This document shows positions 46,900 through 57,724 of a DNA stretch of 64,000 nt, in pieces. The DNA is taken from contig MU839215.1 in NCBI GenBank assembly GCA_030685235.1, positions 1 to 64,000 on the forward strand, given 5' to 3'. The DNA comes from Copromyces sp. CBS 386.78. Lineage: Eukaryota; Ascomycota; Sordariomycetes; Sordariales; Sordariaceae. The position numbers and the translations under genes are program-made. The number at the start of each line of letters is the position of its first letter. Within the stretch, counting starts at the first letter, position 1. Below the pieces are notes generated by a model. It saw nothing but the letters and a program-made list of their open reading frames with translations. It was not told the origin of the DNA and did no database searches.

Positions 46900-49745
46900 T
46901 ATTTACGTTAATTATTAAAAGTTTAATAATATTATTATTAAAAATAAATACCCTATCCCCCTTATTTACGAAATTATTAACGCCCTTTATAAGGCGAAGT
47001 AATTTAATAAATTCGATATTACCGTTACTTTTAACTAATTGCGTATTATCCTTAGTAACGAATAGAAAACGGTTTTTATTATTAAATTCGGTTTATTTAA
47101 ATATTTTATTACTAATTTCGGGATAACGGACGCCCCAGCTTCCTTCTAATACTATATTAATTATATTTTATTTAATATTTTAGATAAATATATTATAATT
47201 TATTTAAATAATGTATTTATTTATAGCGAGATTAAAATAGCGTATAAACGCTACTTCGAAAATATTATTTCGCGCTTTTAAAAAGTAGGCCTTACTATTG
47301 ATATCCGTAAATATAAATTCTATAAATACGAAACTAAATATTTAAATTTAATTATTTCCCGGGGCGGTTTACGTATAGACCCCGAAAAGGTTAACGTAGT
47401 ATTCGGTTAAAATACCCCCGAAACGTTTAAAGACTTTTAACGCTTTATCGGATTTATTAACTTCTACCGCCGGTTTATTAAAGGATTTTCTAAAATTATA
47501 TAACCTTTAATAATATTTATATTTAAAAATAAATAGATTTCCCTTATACCAGCGGCTATAGTAACGGCGTTTAAAAAATTCAAAGTCGCTTTTATTTCTA
47601 CCCCGGTTTTCGTTTATTATAACCCTAACTATAAAATTATTATTAAAATAAATGTTTTAAATTAGGCTTTAGGCGGCGTTTTCTTTTAAATTAATAAAAA
47701 AGGGAAATATTACTTTATTACCTTCTTTTCGTCTAAATATTCCCTAGCTAAATATAATTACGAAATTTATAATAAAGAGTTATTTACTATTATAAAAACG
47801 TTTAAAGAATAGTATTTAAAATTCTAAAGTATGAAAGAACCGGTCGAAATCGTTACTAATTATAAAAACCTATAATATTTTACGTTTATAAAACTTTTAA
47901 ATTAATAGTAAGTTTAGTAGTTAGAATTCTTTAATAATTTTAAATTCTAAATTGTTTACTACTTAAGGGTATATACCGCCGTCTTTAATATGCTCTTTCG
48001 CCTCCCTAGTAACGTTCTAGCGGACAAATATAATTTAAGCGACGATTAAATTATTAATTAAATATATACCTTCTTACTTAAAGAGAATTAGGTCGAAGAA
48101 TTTAATACTAATAATAAAACGCCAGTAAAACTCTTTATCCTTAACGCCAAATTATTTATTAACAATTATATTAACGTTATTTACTTCGTTTCGCTAAAAT
48201 TAATTATAATTATAGCCGCCTTCTAAAACCCTAATTATAAAACGTTCCCGAAGTATTTAAAGAAAGTTATTAATATTACTATAATTAATTATAAAGTAAT
48301 TAACGGCCGGATTTTTATTAATAATAGAATTTTTATTCCCCCTTATTCCGAATTTAAGTTATAAATTCTATAACGTATTTACGGCTCTACCCCAAACGGT
48401 TACTTAAAACGATTTAAAACTTACGACCTAGTAAAACGGTCTTATTATTAGCCTAACCTCTCCCGGGACGTTGTAACCTTCGTTTAAAACTACTACTTCT
48501 ATATTCGGATAAAGAATTTCCAATTAGCGCCCCCCGGCCTATTTAAACCCTTATCGGTACTATTCTATAATTAGTCCGATATTTCCATAGATTTTATTAG
48601 CCCCTTCCCCGAAATTAAATTAAGCGGCCGTATTTATATTTATATTATAATTATTATCGATAAATTAATGAAAATATATTATTATATTAATATTTACAAT
48701 TTAATTATATAGGAGACGGCTATAACTTTCTTTTAGAAAGTTTATTATCTTTATAATATATTGGATTTTATTATTTCCAACCGAGGTTCCTAATTCGTTA
48801 CCGCTTTCTAATAAGAATTCTACCGTTTCTTTAAAATTAAATAAAAACTTTTTTCTTCCGTTTATCCCAAGACTAATAATTAAACTAAAATTATTAATAC
48901 TTATATTAAATAGTATTTTTAAGCTTTCTATTCCTTCTATTAGGACGATTAATTATACTAGTTTCCCTTTACTAAATTTGCTATTAATAATTATATTTCC
49001 GAAATTATTAGCCTATCCCCGTCTTTTATTAACTACGGGTAGTACTTTAGGATAAGTACTAAACCTCTTCCTTAATAGAATAATCTTATATTACTAATAT
49101 AATATTAAGAATTATTCGATATATAGAATATTAAAAAACGGATCGACTAAATTATTACAAAGGTTGGCCTTTTTATAAAAGAAATTTAGGAATATTACCG
49201 GTAATATATTAACATTTATAAATCGGACGCGCTTCGCTATACCGTTAGTAATAAAATTTAGGTTAATATTAAATATTAAAATTAAAGTAAACTAATCCCT
49301 AAGCTCTCGGATAAGTAAATTAGCCCTTTCGTTATTAAAAAGGTTTACCGCCGTACTATAGCTATTATAATAGATATTTCGTATAAAGTTTTTTCTATTT
49401 TTTATATATCTTTTATCCGCCTATATTAAAAGGGATTCCTAAATTAAAATACTATTAACGACGATTTTAATTAGCGGGCTTATAGTATAATCGCTTTACT
49501 TATAAATTTAAATAAAGAAGAATAATATTTTAAACGTATTTTAAATTCGAAGTAGGATATAAACGGCTAATTCTAGTATAAAATTAAATAGCCGAAACCT
49601 TATTATCTTAATTAACGCTTTACTAAAGATTTTTAAGAGAATATTAATAATATTGAAGATTTCTACGCTAAGAACCTAGAAAGGCTAAGCCCCTAACTTT
49701 ATAAAAATTAAATTTTACTGGTATAGGAATATTATAGAAATATAA
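46900..49745 (+). pseudogene. pol relic of Gypsy G (RT, RNase H, integrase)
   Basis: One + frame is readable throughout with TAA/TAG in place of Gln codons. RT carries the Y-L-N-N box at 47201-47212, so both catalytic Asp are lost. RNase H shows KINALNQALGGVF-like sequence and YNYEIYNKELFTIIKTFKE near 47740-47800. Integrase shows DISIDFISPFPE and IISNRGSQFVTAF near 48580-48810. A Lys/Gln-rich tail to 49745 may include a degenerate chromodomain. Confidence 0.8.
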
Positions 49746-50499
49746 TACCTGGAACCTAGTTAAGATAATTCCGAACGATATAATATATAGTACAATAACT
49801 TACCCGTTAGAGCGTACGGCTAATTATTAGTACTAATTCGGCCTAATAATACCTAATAAATATAGTTAACGAGGTATACGTAGTAAAAAATAATATTATT
49901 TTAAACGTTTATAATAGCTAAGTTCAATTTTTAAGATTTAATAACTATTTTACGGTTTTTCTTTATAGTTTTTATTTACGGCCTTTATAATTCTTATAGT
50001 TAGGGGATCTCTTATTAATATATTTAATAGCGAGTCGCCGCGGTTTTACCGCCTTTTTAATTCTATTATTCTAATATTATAATTATATTTCTCCAACTAT
50101 ACCTACTAATACCCCTACAATTATTTCCGACCCGCCGCTATTCTTAAACCAATATATATTAAATACTATAAGTAAAACGAAATAATTAGGCCTTAATATA
50201 ATGGGGGTAATTAGATATAGTTTATATAATATTACGTTCTACTTATTTAGGAATAATACTTTTAATAGTACTAAAGAGACGAAATATTTCGGCTTTAATA
50301 GTAAAACGGAAATAGAATTTAGTTAAATACTAATTTTTATACTTATTATTTCTAAATATTAAACGGGGTATAGTATTTTCGGCCTAACGACGGCGTAAAT
50401 CCGGCGTAATATTATACGTAGGACGTTGCCCGCTAATAGTAGCTAATATAGTACGGCGAATATTAATTACTTTATTAATATTAGTACGTTAAATAAATG

Positions 50500-51130
50500 T
50501 TAGTATTTTAGTTTAGTACTAATATAGTTGTATAATAAGAATACTATAATTTACAGTAGTTTTAATAATTTTTTTAGCCTTAATAAAGCTATAGTTACTT
50601 CGGATATTTTCCTCCGTAGTAACAAAACTTTCGAGGAGCTTCTTTATTTCGGTAGTAATAAGGGCTCGAATCTCTTCCGCTTATAAATATTCGTCCTCTT
50701 CCCTCTTTTAAAAAGTCGAAATTTAAATAATTAAAGTTTTAATATTAGTGGCGTCGCTAATTATTAATATAACGGCCTAATTATATTAGTAAAGTACTAA
50801 GTAAATTTAGGAAATTCTTTATTAATAATTTATATCTTTATAATTATCCTTCAATTTATAATATTTTATATATTTCTTCTTTTTGCTTAAAAGTATAAAA
50901 TAGTGGATTTAAACTGCAATACTACTATTTAAAATAATATATTTTATATTATAATAAACGTAGGATATATATTTAAGACCCTTTGCGAAAATCGCTTAAA
51001 CCTCTTTATTAATATTAATACTAATACGGGCGTAAAGTATTTCGGCGGCGTTTCGTACGAAGGGATTATTTAAATTATTAGGATTGGAATAACGACGAAG
51101 GAATATTCCTAATATATAAAAGAAACGGGA
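50500..51130 (-). pseudogene. Antisense coding relic in the 3' part of Gypsy G
   Basis: The complement of this stretch has one frame in which stops are nearly all TAA/TAG and the residues look like protein: FVRNAAEILYARISININKE, LKYISYVYYNIKYIIL, then KREEDEYL and AEEIRALITTEIKKLLESFV followed by TTEENIRSNYSFIKAKKIIK. It lies between the end of pol and the 3' LTR, on the strand opposite to pol. No domain was recognised. RIP'd sequence can produce false open frames, so this is tentative. Confidence 0.4.
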
Positions 51131-51505
51131 AAGGATTATTAATATTACGTTAGTTATAAAAAGAATTAAATAATAAATAAGGTTATTATTATTAGGGGAA
51201 GGAAGGAAAGAGCGAGAGAGGGAAAGCGTAAAGGAGGAAATAGGAGGAATATATAGGGTACGGTCCCTATATTACTATTTCCGAATCGGAATTAGTACGG
51301 CGCTGTTTTACTATTTATTATATTACTGCGGCTACTACTATAGTAGGCAACGTATAGGCCGTATTAAGATTTGATATTAGGGCTTAATACTAAGGTTTAG
51401 CACTGCGACTACGGTACTACGCGACTATGGTTTAGGAATTTAGGATATGCGGTATACTTATCTTATTTATAATTAAAGTTAATTGCGTTTTAAAGCCGGG
51501 GGTAT

Positions 51506-51697
51506 TATTATAATACTATATAGTATGGTCCCGCACTTTTAGCGTTCCGGTATTGTAGCCCGGTAGTTCTCTAGCCGTATTTCTATTCGGTCTATGTATA
51601 TAGTTTGGGAGTAGAGTCTTCGTTACTCTCTTTTAATCATCTCCTCTTCGTACAATATTACATCTTCTCCAAGTCCTCTCTAGTCGGCATCGTGACA
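51506..51697 (+). repeat. 3' LTR of Gypsy G
   Basis: The 192-bp LTR starts tattataatac (inner edge RIP-mutated) and ends ggcatcgtgaca (outer edge intact). Confidence 0.9.
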
Positions 51698-51702
51698 ATT
51701 TT

Positions 51703-52141
51703 AGACGATAGCCCTTTCGTAATATAAGCGTCGATATTTATTTAATAATTAACTACGTCCCGCGCTTTATTAAGGATATTACGTATAAATTTAAAGATTA
51801 ATATATAAATTCCGGCAATTCTTTTTTACGTATCCAATTCCGTTTCTTTCCTTTTATCCTTATTCTCTAACGTTTCTAACTTTCGCTTTATATTATTCTA
51901 TTTGACGTAGAACGCTTCGTTTACTATACGCTTTTACGCCGTAGTAATAGTAATAACTAAATTGTTTTTATTAGAAGAATTATTATTATTTAATTAAATT
52001 TCGTAGGGGTAGGTCCGTTTATCGGTTTCCGAAATTAGTTTAATAGGCGTTTAAATAGTTGGGCCACTATTATTAATCTACGGAACGGGAGGTTTAATAG
52101 TTTTATAATTATTCTAAAGAATAGGAGGAGGTTTAATTATT
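51703..52141 (-). pseudogene. Unassigned coding relic J, piece 3
   Basis: The complement reads IKPPPIL, NNYKTIKPPVP, INNSGPTI, TPIKLISETDKRTYPYEI, then an Asn/Ser run, and ELETLENKDKRKETEL-type charged sequence, ending IDAYITKGLSSK at the G insertion. It joins piece 2 in frame when element E2 and one TAATTATT copy are removed. Confidence 0.55.
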
Positions 52142-52577
52142 GAGAAACTCTACTCGCACGTTGATAAAACTCTATTCGCACGTGGATCCACTTTTCATTT
52201 TTGACTATAACTCAGTCAAACATAGGTGTATAAAGATAAAAGTAGTACCAAATTACTCGCTCATTTTTGACAGATTTTTTATAGTAGGTACCACCCTTAT
52301 AGCCCCAAGCGTTATCTAAATGCTACTTTCTTAGACTTTTAAACTTTTAATTTTCCTGATTATTTGTATATAATAGCTTCTTTCTCTACAGTTTTCTTGG
52401 CCTACTAGTTATATACGTTCTTTAAAAGGGCAGTGTTAGGTAGAGCAAAAAATAAGAAAAAATGGTATATACTTTTTACCTCCTTATTATACTCTTTAGT
52501 ACTCTAAAAAAGATATTGAAATGACTTTTTCTTCAACGTGCGAATAGAGTTTTATCAACGTGCGAGTAGAGTTGCTC
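52142..52577. mobile_element. Small inverted-repeat element E2 with 8-bp target duplication
   Basis: The element is 436 bp, flanked by TAATTATT at 52134-52141 and 52578-52585. The left end is GAGAAA, box CTCTACTCGCACGT, spacer TGATAAAA, box CTCTATTCGCACGT. The right end is its inverse with one mismatch in the first six bases (gttgctc). There is no ORF inside. It is little touched by RIP although it sits in a heavily RIP'd relic. It shares its terminal design, but not its interior, with E1, E3 and E4. Confidence 0.88.
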
Positions 52578-52585
52578 TAATTATT

Positions 52586-53177
52586 ATATATATATTGGCG
52601 GATCTTTAATACTATTAAATTTGGGGTTAAATAATTATATATACGATAGCGTATTCTTTAGTTTACTAATTTTAAAGTTTAATAGTAATTATATATATTT
52701 CGACGTTTCCTTCAGCTTATTGCCTACTAGGCTAAACGGCTGCGTCTTTCGTACTTTAATATTAAATATAATATTAACGTACTACTTTTAATTGCTCGCA
52801 CTCCTTATTTAAGCGACCTATATCCTTTAAATAGTAGGCCTAAATCCTATATATTCTTAATTTAAATATTTATATATTAATCGGTTATACGCCTTCGGGT
52901 TTATTATCGTTATAATTACTAATTGCGTTATTAATAATAATATTTAATATACTATTTAATACCTTATTAACATCCGGCTAAATTCTATTATCCTATTAAG
53001 TAAGGATAGCGGAATAATCGTCCGTATAGAAGCGTATACTTTACTTTTTAATTATTCAAATTAAGTGAGCGCTTACTAACGAATTTAATTAATTTCTATA
53101 TTTAACGTACTTAATTGCCTTTATTATATAGTAAATTACTTTTATTATAATATAATTAATTAATTTTACTAGCCCAA
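52586..53177 (-). pseudogene. Unassigned coding relic J, piece 2
   Basis: The complement reads IRFYTDDYSAILT, PDVNKVLNSILNIIINNAI, NYNDNKPEGV, AYYLKDIGRLNKECEQLKVV, with Gln-type stops. It continues from piece 1 across element H (CCCAA duplication, ILIGLVK join) and into piece 3 across element E2. Confidence 0.55.
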
Positions 53178-53401
53178 TGTAACGGGTCTGTAAGAGTAAG
53201 GCATAGCGAGCAGTCGTATAAGGTTGAAATGCTATATTTGACAAGGAAGAAAAGGAAGGAAAGATTGTATAGAAGGTGCAGTCTGGAAAAGGGTTTTGTA
53301 CACCTACGTGCCAAGGCCGGGGCAGCCGGGCAGAGCCTTCGCAAGCTTTATAGACTTAGCTAATTAGCTAAGTCTAACCTTTGGGCTCTAGCCCTATAAT
53401 A
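53178..53401 (-). repeat. 3' LTR of element H
   Basis: The 224-bp LTR starts tgtaacgggtctg (outer, intact) and ends ctagccctataata. The inner quarter carries RIP transitions (ttagctaattagctaag for ttggctaatcagccaag). Confidence 0.88.
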
Positions 53402-53599
53402 TTACCCTCCTATTCCCTCCTCCTTCGAAAAAAAGGGCGGTCTACCGTACAAAAGTCGTAACTAATTATATGAAAAATAACTAAAAATATTAAATCCGCC
53501 GGCTATACCTAACCTAATGCCTATTAGAACGGGGAAGAAATTAATAATACTAAGAAAAAATAAGATCCTTCTATTTAAGCCCCTAAACAAACGTTGTAC

Positions 53600-54330
53600 G
53601 ACTATTTACTTCCTACCTGAGTCGGCAGTACCCTTTAGTACCTACTTTATAAAATTGCGCCCAATAGCCTAAGTACTAAGATTTATTTAAGGAATATATT
53701 TAGATTGTACTTATCTAGGAACCTCTTCTACCGTATTATAAATTTATATTCGGTTAATAATTAGAATTACGGTTATTACCTAATATTTTGTATCGTTCTA
53801 CTTTTCCTACTAGTAAGAATTATTTTTCAATAGCGATTTTACTATATTTCTCGCTAAAGGTAACCCTAATAATTTTTTGTACGTACGAAATATTATATTT
53901 ACTACCTTCCAACGGTTATATATTACAATAAATATTAATAAGCCGGCTACGCGTAAAAAGGGGTAGAATTGAAATTAATGATTAATTTAGCTAATAAATT
54001 ACTATTTAAAATAGCTGTAGAGGTTCCTCTTGTATGAATGTACGGACTTCCCTCTACTATAGTTTTATTAGGGTAGCTTTCCTAAGGCATCATTTAGTCC
54101 GAATATTCTTCCTTTTTATAGTTGTCGCCGTTATAACTATTTGAACCCCTACCGGGCCGCGAACTTTAACATTATTATTCATCCTCATATTCTAAACTTT
54201 GTATTTCCTATGCGAATAGAGTATTTGGGCTAGTAGAGCCTCTATTTTACTTCCCTTTTCCCTTCCTCCTCCTCTTCTTCTTTATTTTTAAATTGGGTTC
54301 TAAAGCGTTTTTAGTAATACTAATTTATAG
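53600..54330 (-). pseudogene. Coding relic inside element H
   Basis: The complement has one frame with few stops, all of TAA/TAG type apart from the end. It begins with a Lys/Arg-rich patch (NLKIKKKRRRKGKGK) and continues NRGSTSPNTLFA, SSRPGRGSNSYNGDNYKKEE, KTIVEGSPYIHTRGTSTAIL and LLAKLIINFNSTPFYA, then FSEKYSKIAIEK, roughly 240 or more codons. No zinc knuckle or known domain was recognised. A gag-like role is inferred only from its place in an LTR element. Confidence 0.5.
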
Positions 54331-54774
54331 GATCTCGAACGTCTTTAATTAAGTTTCGAGGCTAAAAGGAAAGTATTACTATCTAAGGAAAAAAAAGGGA
54401 TAGTAGGCGAAAAGGTAGGTAATGAACCTATATTGTAATAGCGAGCGAAAAAGCAAGCGAAGAACTTATATTATAAAAAGGCGAATCCAACTACGGGGAG
54501 AATTTGAGCGATCGAAATTTTAAGATTAGGAGGTCTAAGGAACGTTGAGACTAAAAGGTTCAAGGAACGCTAGTGCCATTATTAAAAGGGACGGGAGTCT
54601 GGGTAGTAAGCGAGCAACGTAGAAAATAAAATATTATTGCTAGGGAAAACGGGAACGATAGAGAAAGAACGGTATTATTTAAAGGAGATGAAAGTAGTAC
54701 GGCGAGAAGGAGACTCTTTAAACGTGCCGGCGAAACTAGGGTAACAATAGTATTAAAAAGAGGGTTAAATATAA

Positions 54775-54998
54775 TATAACAGGTCTATAAGAATAAAGTA
54801 TAGCGAGTAGTCGTATAAGGTTAAAATGCTATATTTGATAAGGAAGAAAAGGAAGGAAAGTTTGTATAGAAGGTGCAGTCTGGAAAAGGGTTTTATACAC
54901 CTGCGTGCCAAGGCCGGGGCAGCCGGGCAGAGCCTTCGCAGGCTTTACAGACTTGGCTAATCAGCCAAGTCTAACCTCTAGGCTCTAGCCCTATAATA
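54775..54998 (-). repeat. 5' LTR of element H
   Basis: The 224-bp partner LTR has an inner start mutated to tataacaggtctataag, while its outer part, including ggctaatcagccaag, is intact. Confidence 0.88.
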
Positions 54999-55003
54999 CC
55001 CAA

Positions 55004-55330
55004 TTAATATAGTATTATTAATACCTTTTAAAGGACCGGTCCCCCTTACTTTAATAATATTAATTGCGTTTCAAATTCGTATATAATATTCGTTTTATAA
55101 TATTTAACGGCACATACCGTAAATTCTAACTACTATTATAATGGTATCCCTTTCTTCCTAATTAAATTTATTGCCGATAACCGCTTCTATTACTAGAATT
55201 AAATTTAAATCGGCCTTAGCCACTAATAATTTATTAGTATATTTATTATTATAGCAGCTTATTCTACATTATGCCTCATGCTTAAGCTTCGATTAACTTT
55301 TCGATTATAATCGTATGTTTTAATTTATTT
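55004..55330 (-). pseudogene. Unassigned coding relic J, piece 1 (most N-terminal part seen)
   Basis: The complement reads CRISCYNNKYTNKLLVAKAD, LNLILVIEAVIGNKF, EERDTIIIVVRIYGMCR, NEYYIRI, INIIKVRGTGPLKGINNTIL, with stops at TAA/TAG and one TGA (CGA-type). It is continuous with piece 2 when H is removed. Further upstream, to 55651, the frame becomes unclear and the start was not found. Together the four pieces give about 550 codons. Confidence 0.5.
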
Positions 55331-55651
55331 AAGCTTACTACTATCGTTCTTATAGTATATAATACCGTTTACATTATAAATAATTAATCTTGATATAAAG
55401 ACTAATCGACAATTTATTAAAATAGTAGTATTTTCTATATAGGGCGCGGTTAATCGTAATTTAAGGGCTAGTTAATAATATTCTATAAAGGCCGATTGTT
55501 TATTAATAGGGTAAATAGCTAAAGATTAATTGAATATCCCAAAATTAACGATAAAGAGGTTAATAATTTAACTACTTATTTATAAATTAACGAAATAGAA
55601 GGGAAGAAGCTTCGAATTCTTATAAAATATCGATTAATCGATCCGCCCTAT

Positions 55652-55888
55652 TGTTACAGGGTTAGCCTATATTGCATATGCTGGTAATAGTAGTTCTCTG
55701 AGACTATTGTTACTATCTCGGTTAATTGGCTGCGGCCTCCCGCTATAGACCTACTAAGGTTTATAGTTCGAGTTCTATAAAAGCCTATTTCCCGAACGTA
55801 CTTTTATATTTCTCTTCCTTTCCTCTCCTTATATAATTACGTATATTTTACATCTATACCCAACTTCTCGCCCTCTATCCGTAATAGT
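55652..55888 (+). repeat. 5' LTR of Gypsy D (right border approximate)
   Basis: It starts tgttacagggttagcctat and matches the partial LTR at 63901. The end is placed at ccgtaata by analogy with a TG...CA border and is uncertain. It is less mutated than its partner, in keeping with an outer edge. Confidence 0.7.
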
Positions 55889-56074
55889 TAATTATACTTT
55901 TTAATTATTATATTTATAGTATAAACCTATTTTTTATCGCGATTATTTTTCGATCGCGCGCGTGTAAGGATCGTTTTATTACGAATTACTAAATTTAATA
56001 CCCTCCCCTCCTAAGTATCAATAATTATAATTACGATAATCGCTTAGTTAAAATTCTAAACCTCCTTTTATTAA

Positions 56075-56674
56075 AAGAAAGTCTATTCGCACGGTTACGA
56101 TTGTCTATTTGAACGGTGATCCACTTTTTCCCTCACACATATCCCTAACCCTCGCGCGGCCACAGATGTCACATGTATTCTTTCGAAAATTTCGCCCAGA
56201 AATCTGGGCAATACCATTCTTTCAAGGGTGACATCAGACTGCAGTGCCCAGCCCAGATGTGTTACGGCTGTTAGTGACTATTATACCTATTAGCGATTGG
56301 CTGTTAGCGATTGTCACGGCTGTTAGCAATTGTTACAGCTGTTAGCGATTGTTACGGCTGTTAGCGATTGGCTGTCAGCGATTGTCTCAGCTGTTAGCAA
56401 TTGTCACGGCTGTTAGTAATTGTCACGGCTGTTAGTGACTGTCACGCCTGTTAGCGATTGGCTGTTAGCGATTGTTACGGCTGTTAGTAACTGTTATAGC
56501 TGTTAGCGATACTGTGTAGGGGGTGTAATAGGCTGTAATCTGGGAGCTTGGCGGTCGCGGTACGAGCGAGACTAGTGCTAGCGGGGAGAGGATGGTAGGG
56601 TTAGGGATATGTGTGAGGGAAAAAGTGAATTACTATTCAAATAGACAATCGTGACCGTGCGAATAGACTTTCTC
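56075..56674. mobile_element. Small inverted-repeat element E3 with minisatellite
   Basis: The element is 600 bp, flanked by TTTATTAA at 56067-56074 and 56675-56682. Ends read (G/A)AGAAA, box GTCTATTCGCACGG, 8-nt spacer, box GTCTATTTGAACGG, then a subterminal cctcacacatatccctaac inverted repeat. The middle (56261-56510) is a tandem array of a 19-bp unit, ggctgttagcgattgtcac, with shortened variants. There is no ORF. It is the same family as E4. Confidence 0.9.
56261..56510. repeat. 19-bp minisatellite inside E3
   Basis: There are about 13 units related to ggctgttagcgattgtcac, some shortened to 14 bp (ggctgttagcgatt). CpA and TpG are largely kept here. Confidence 0.85.
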
Positions 56675-57724
56675 TTTATTAATACGTAAAGGAGAGTATT
56701 CTTTATTTAGTAAATAAGTGATTGCTTCGTTTCGATTACTTTAAATAGTTTTAATAGTAGACTTTTTCTTTAAACGGTCCTTAATAAGGACCGCTCTTTT
56801 ATTTTATATTTTATAATAGTAATCCTGCCTTTTTTTCCTCTAACAGTAGTACCGGTAGTAGTAATCTTCCTAACCTTTTTACTCCTATTTTTAATAATCT
56901 ATTTAATTTAGAATTATTATATTTTATTATTAATATCCTTAATAGCAAGTTTAATAATATAATTTATTACATTATATTTTTCGAACTTCCTTAATCTATA
57001 ATTATAATTTTCGCTAATTTTTTCGAAAATTTTGATTAGGAAGAAGGTCTCTTTATTTTATACGAATATTTCGAAATAGCCTTTTTCTTCTCTTAAACCC
57101 TTATTTTTTAATTTATTATTATACTTTTTAATCGCTTTTATTGTATTAACTTCGAATATTACGACGATTTTAAAAGCGATTTTTAATATTCTAAAGAGGA
57201 ATTTAGGACGACTTATTAGGTAATTAATAATACTTAATCTAATTTTAATTAAAAGAATTTCGACTATATAAACTTTAAATTTACTTATAATACTTTTAAG
57301 TAGAATATTACTATAATTAACCCTATCAATAAAATATTTTTCTGTTAAACGGTAGAGAATCCGCTTATTTTTATTAGTAAGGAGAATATTAATACCGCCT
57401 ATAAACATAAGATCTTTAAAGTTTAGCGCTTCCGTATTTTATCTTAGTAGAAGTACGATTTATTATTTTATATCGATAAGGACGTTAAAATTATTTATAT
57501 AATTATATTATTCGGCCTGGAATTTTTTTCTAATATTTAAAACGATTTCGACGTTATTTAGAATAATAGTAATAAGGATATTTGGCGTTGGAAAACCGGT
57601 ATTAAATTTATAAAATATTTTATTTTTCGTTTTTAAAATATTAATTTCAAAATAGATATTAATCGCCGTTTTAAAGAATTATATATAAAGAATTTATTGT
57701 TCGCGGAATTCGAATTTAAATTAA

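Larger units (their letters stand above)
43760..51697 (+). mobile_element. Complete Ty3/Gypsy LTR retrotransposon G (RIP-inactivated)
   Basis: The element is 7938 bp with 192-bp LTRs (43760-43951 and 51506-51697) and target duplication ATTTT (43755-43759 and 51698-51702). The order on the + strand is gag with a zinc knuckle (45489-45530), RT with Y-L-N-N at 47201-47212 followed by GGLRIDPEKVN and [18 protein letters not shown], RNase H (about 47640-47860), and integrase (about 48350-49300, DISIDFISPFPE and SNRGSQFVTAF). A purine tract (aaagccggggg, 51492-51502) precedes the 3' LTR. About 1.75 kb between the end of pol (about 49745) and the LTR is not pol and contains an antisense coding relic. 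It is inserted in coding relic J. Confidence 0.93.
53178..54998 (-). mobile_element. Small LTR element H without recognisable pol
   Basis: The element is 1821 bp with 224-bp LTRs (53178-53401 and 54775-54998) and target duplication CCCAA (53173-53177 and 54999-55003). A purine tract on the complement (GGAGGAGGGAATAGGAGGG, about 53402-53425) next to the left LTR sets minus orientation. The 1373-bp interior contains one readable minus-strand frame and no RT, integrase or RNase H motif, so it is a non-autonomous or gag-only element. The LTRs keep normal composition while the interior is RIP'd. It is inserted in coding relic J. Confidence 0.85.

Noticed and set aside
53156..53344. 62-codon minus-strand ORF with a hydrophobic segment
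   Set aside because: It lies in the LTR of element H and crosses the LTR border into the flanking relic.
54205..54225. tgcgaatag similar to the E-element box
   Set aside because: Single copy inside element H, without GAGAAA, a second box at 22 bp or a partner end.
56145..56160. Telomere-like ccctaaccct
   Set aside because: Only one and a half units, inside the subterminal repeat of E3/E4; not a telomere array.
57058..57408. 116-codon minus-strand ORF rich in Ile, Leu and Lys
   Set aside because: It lies antisense to the readable gag frame of Gypsy D. AT-rich RIP'd sequence gives such frames by chance.
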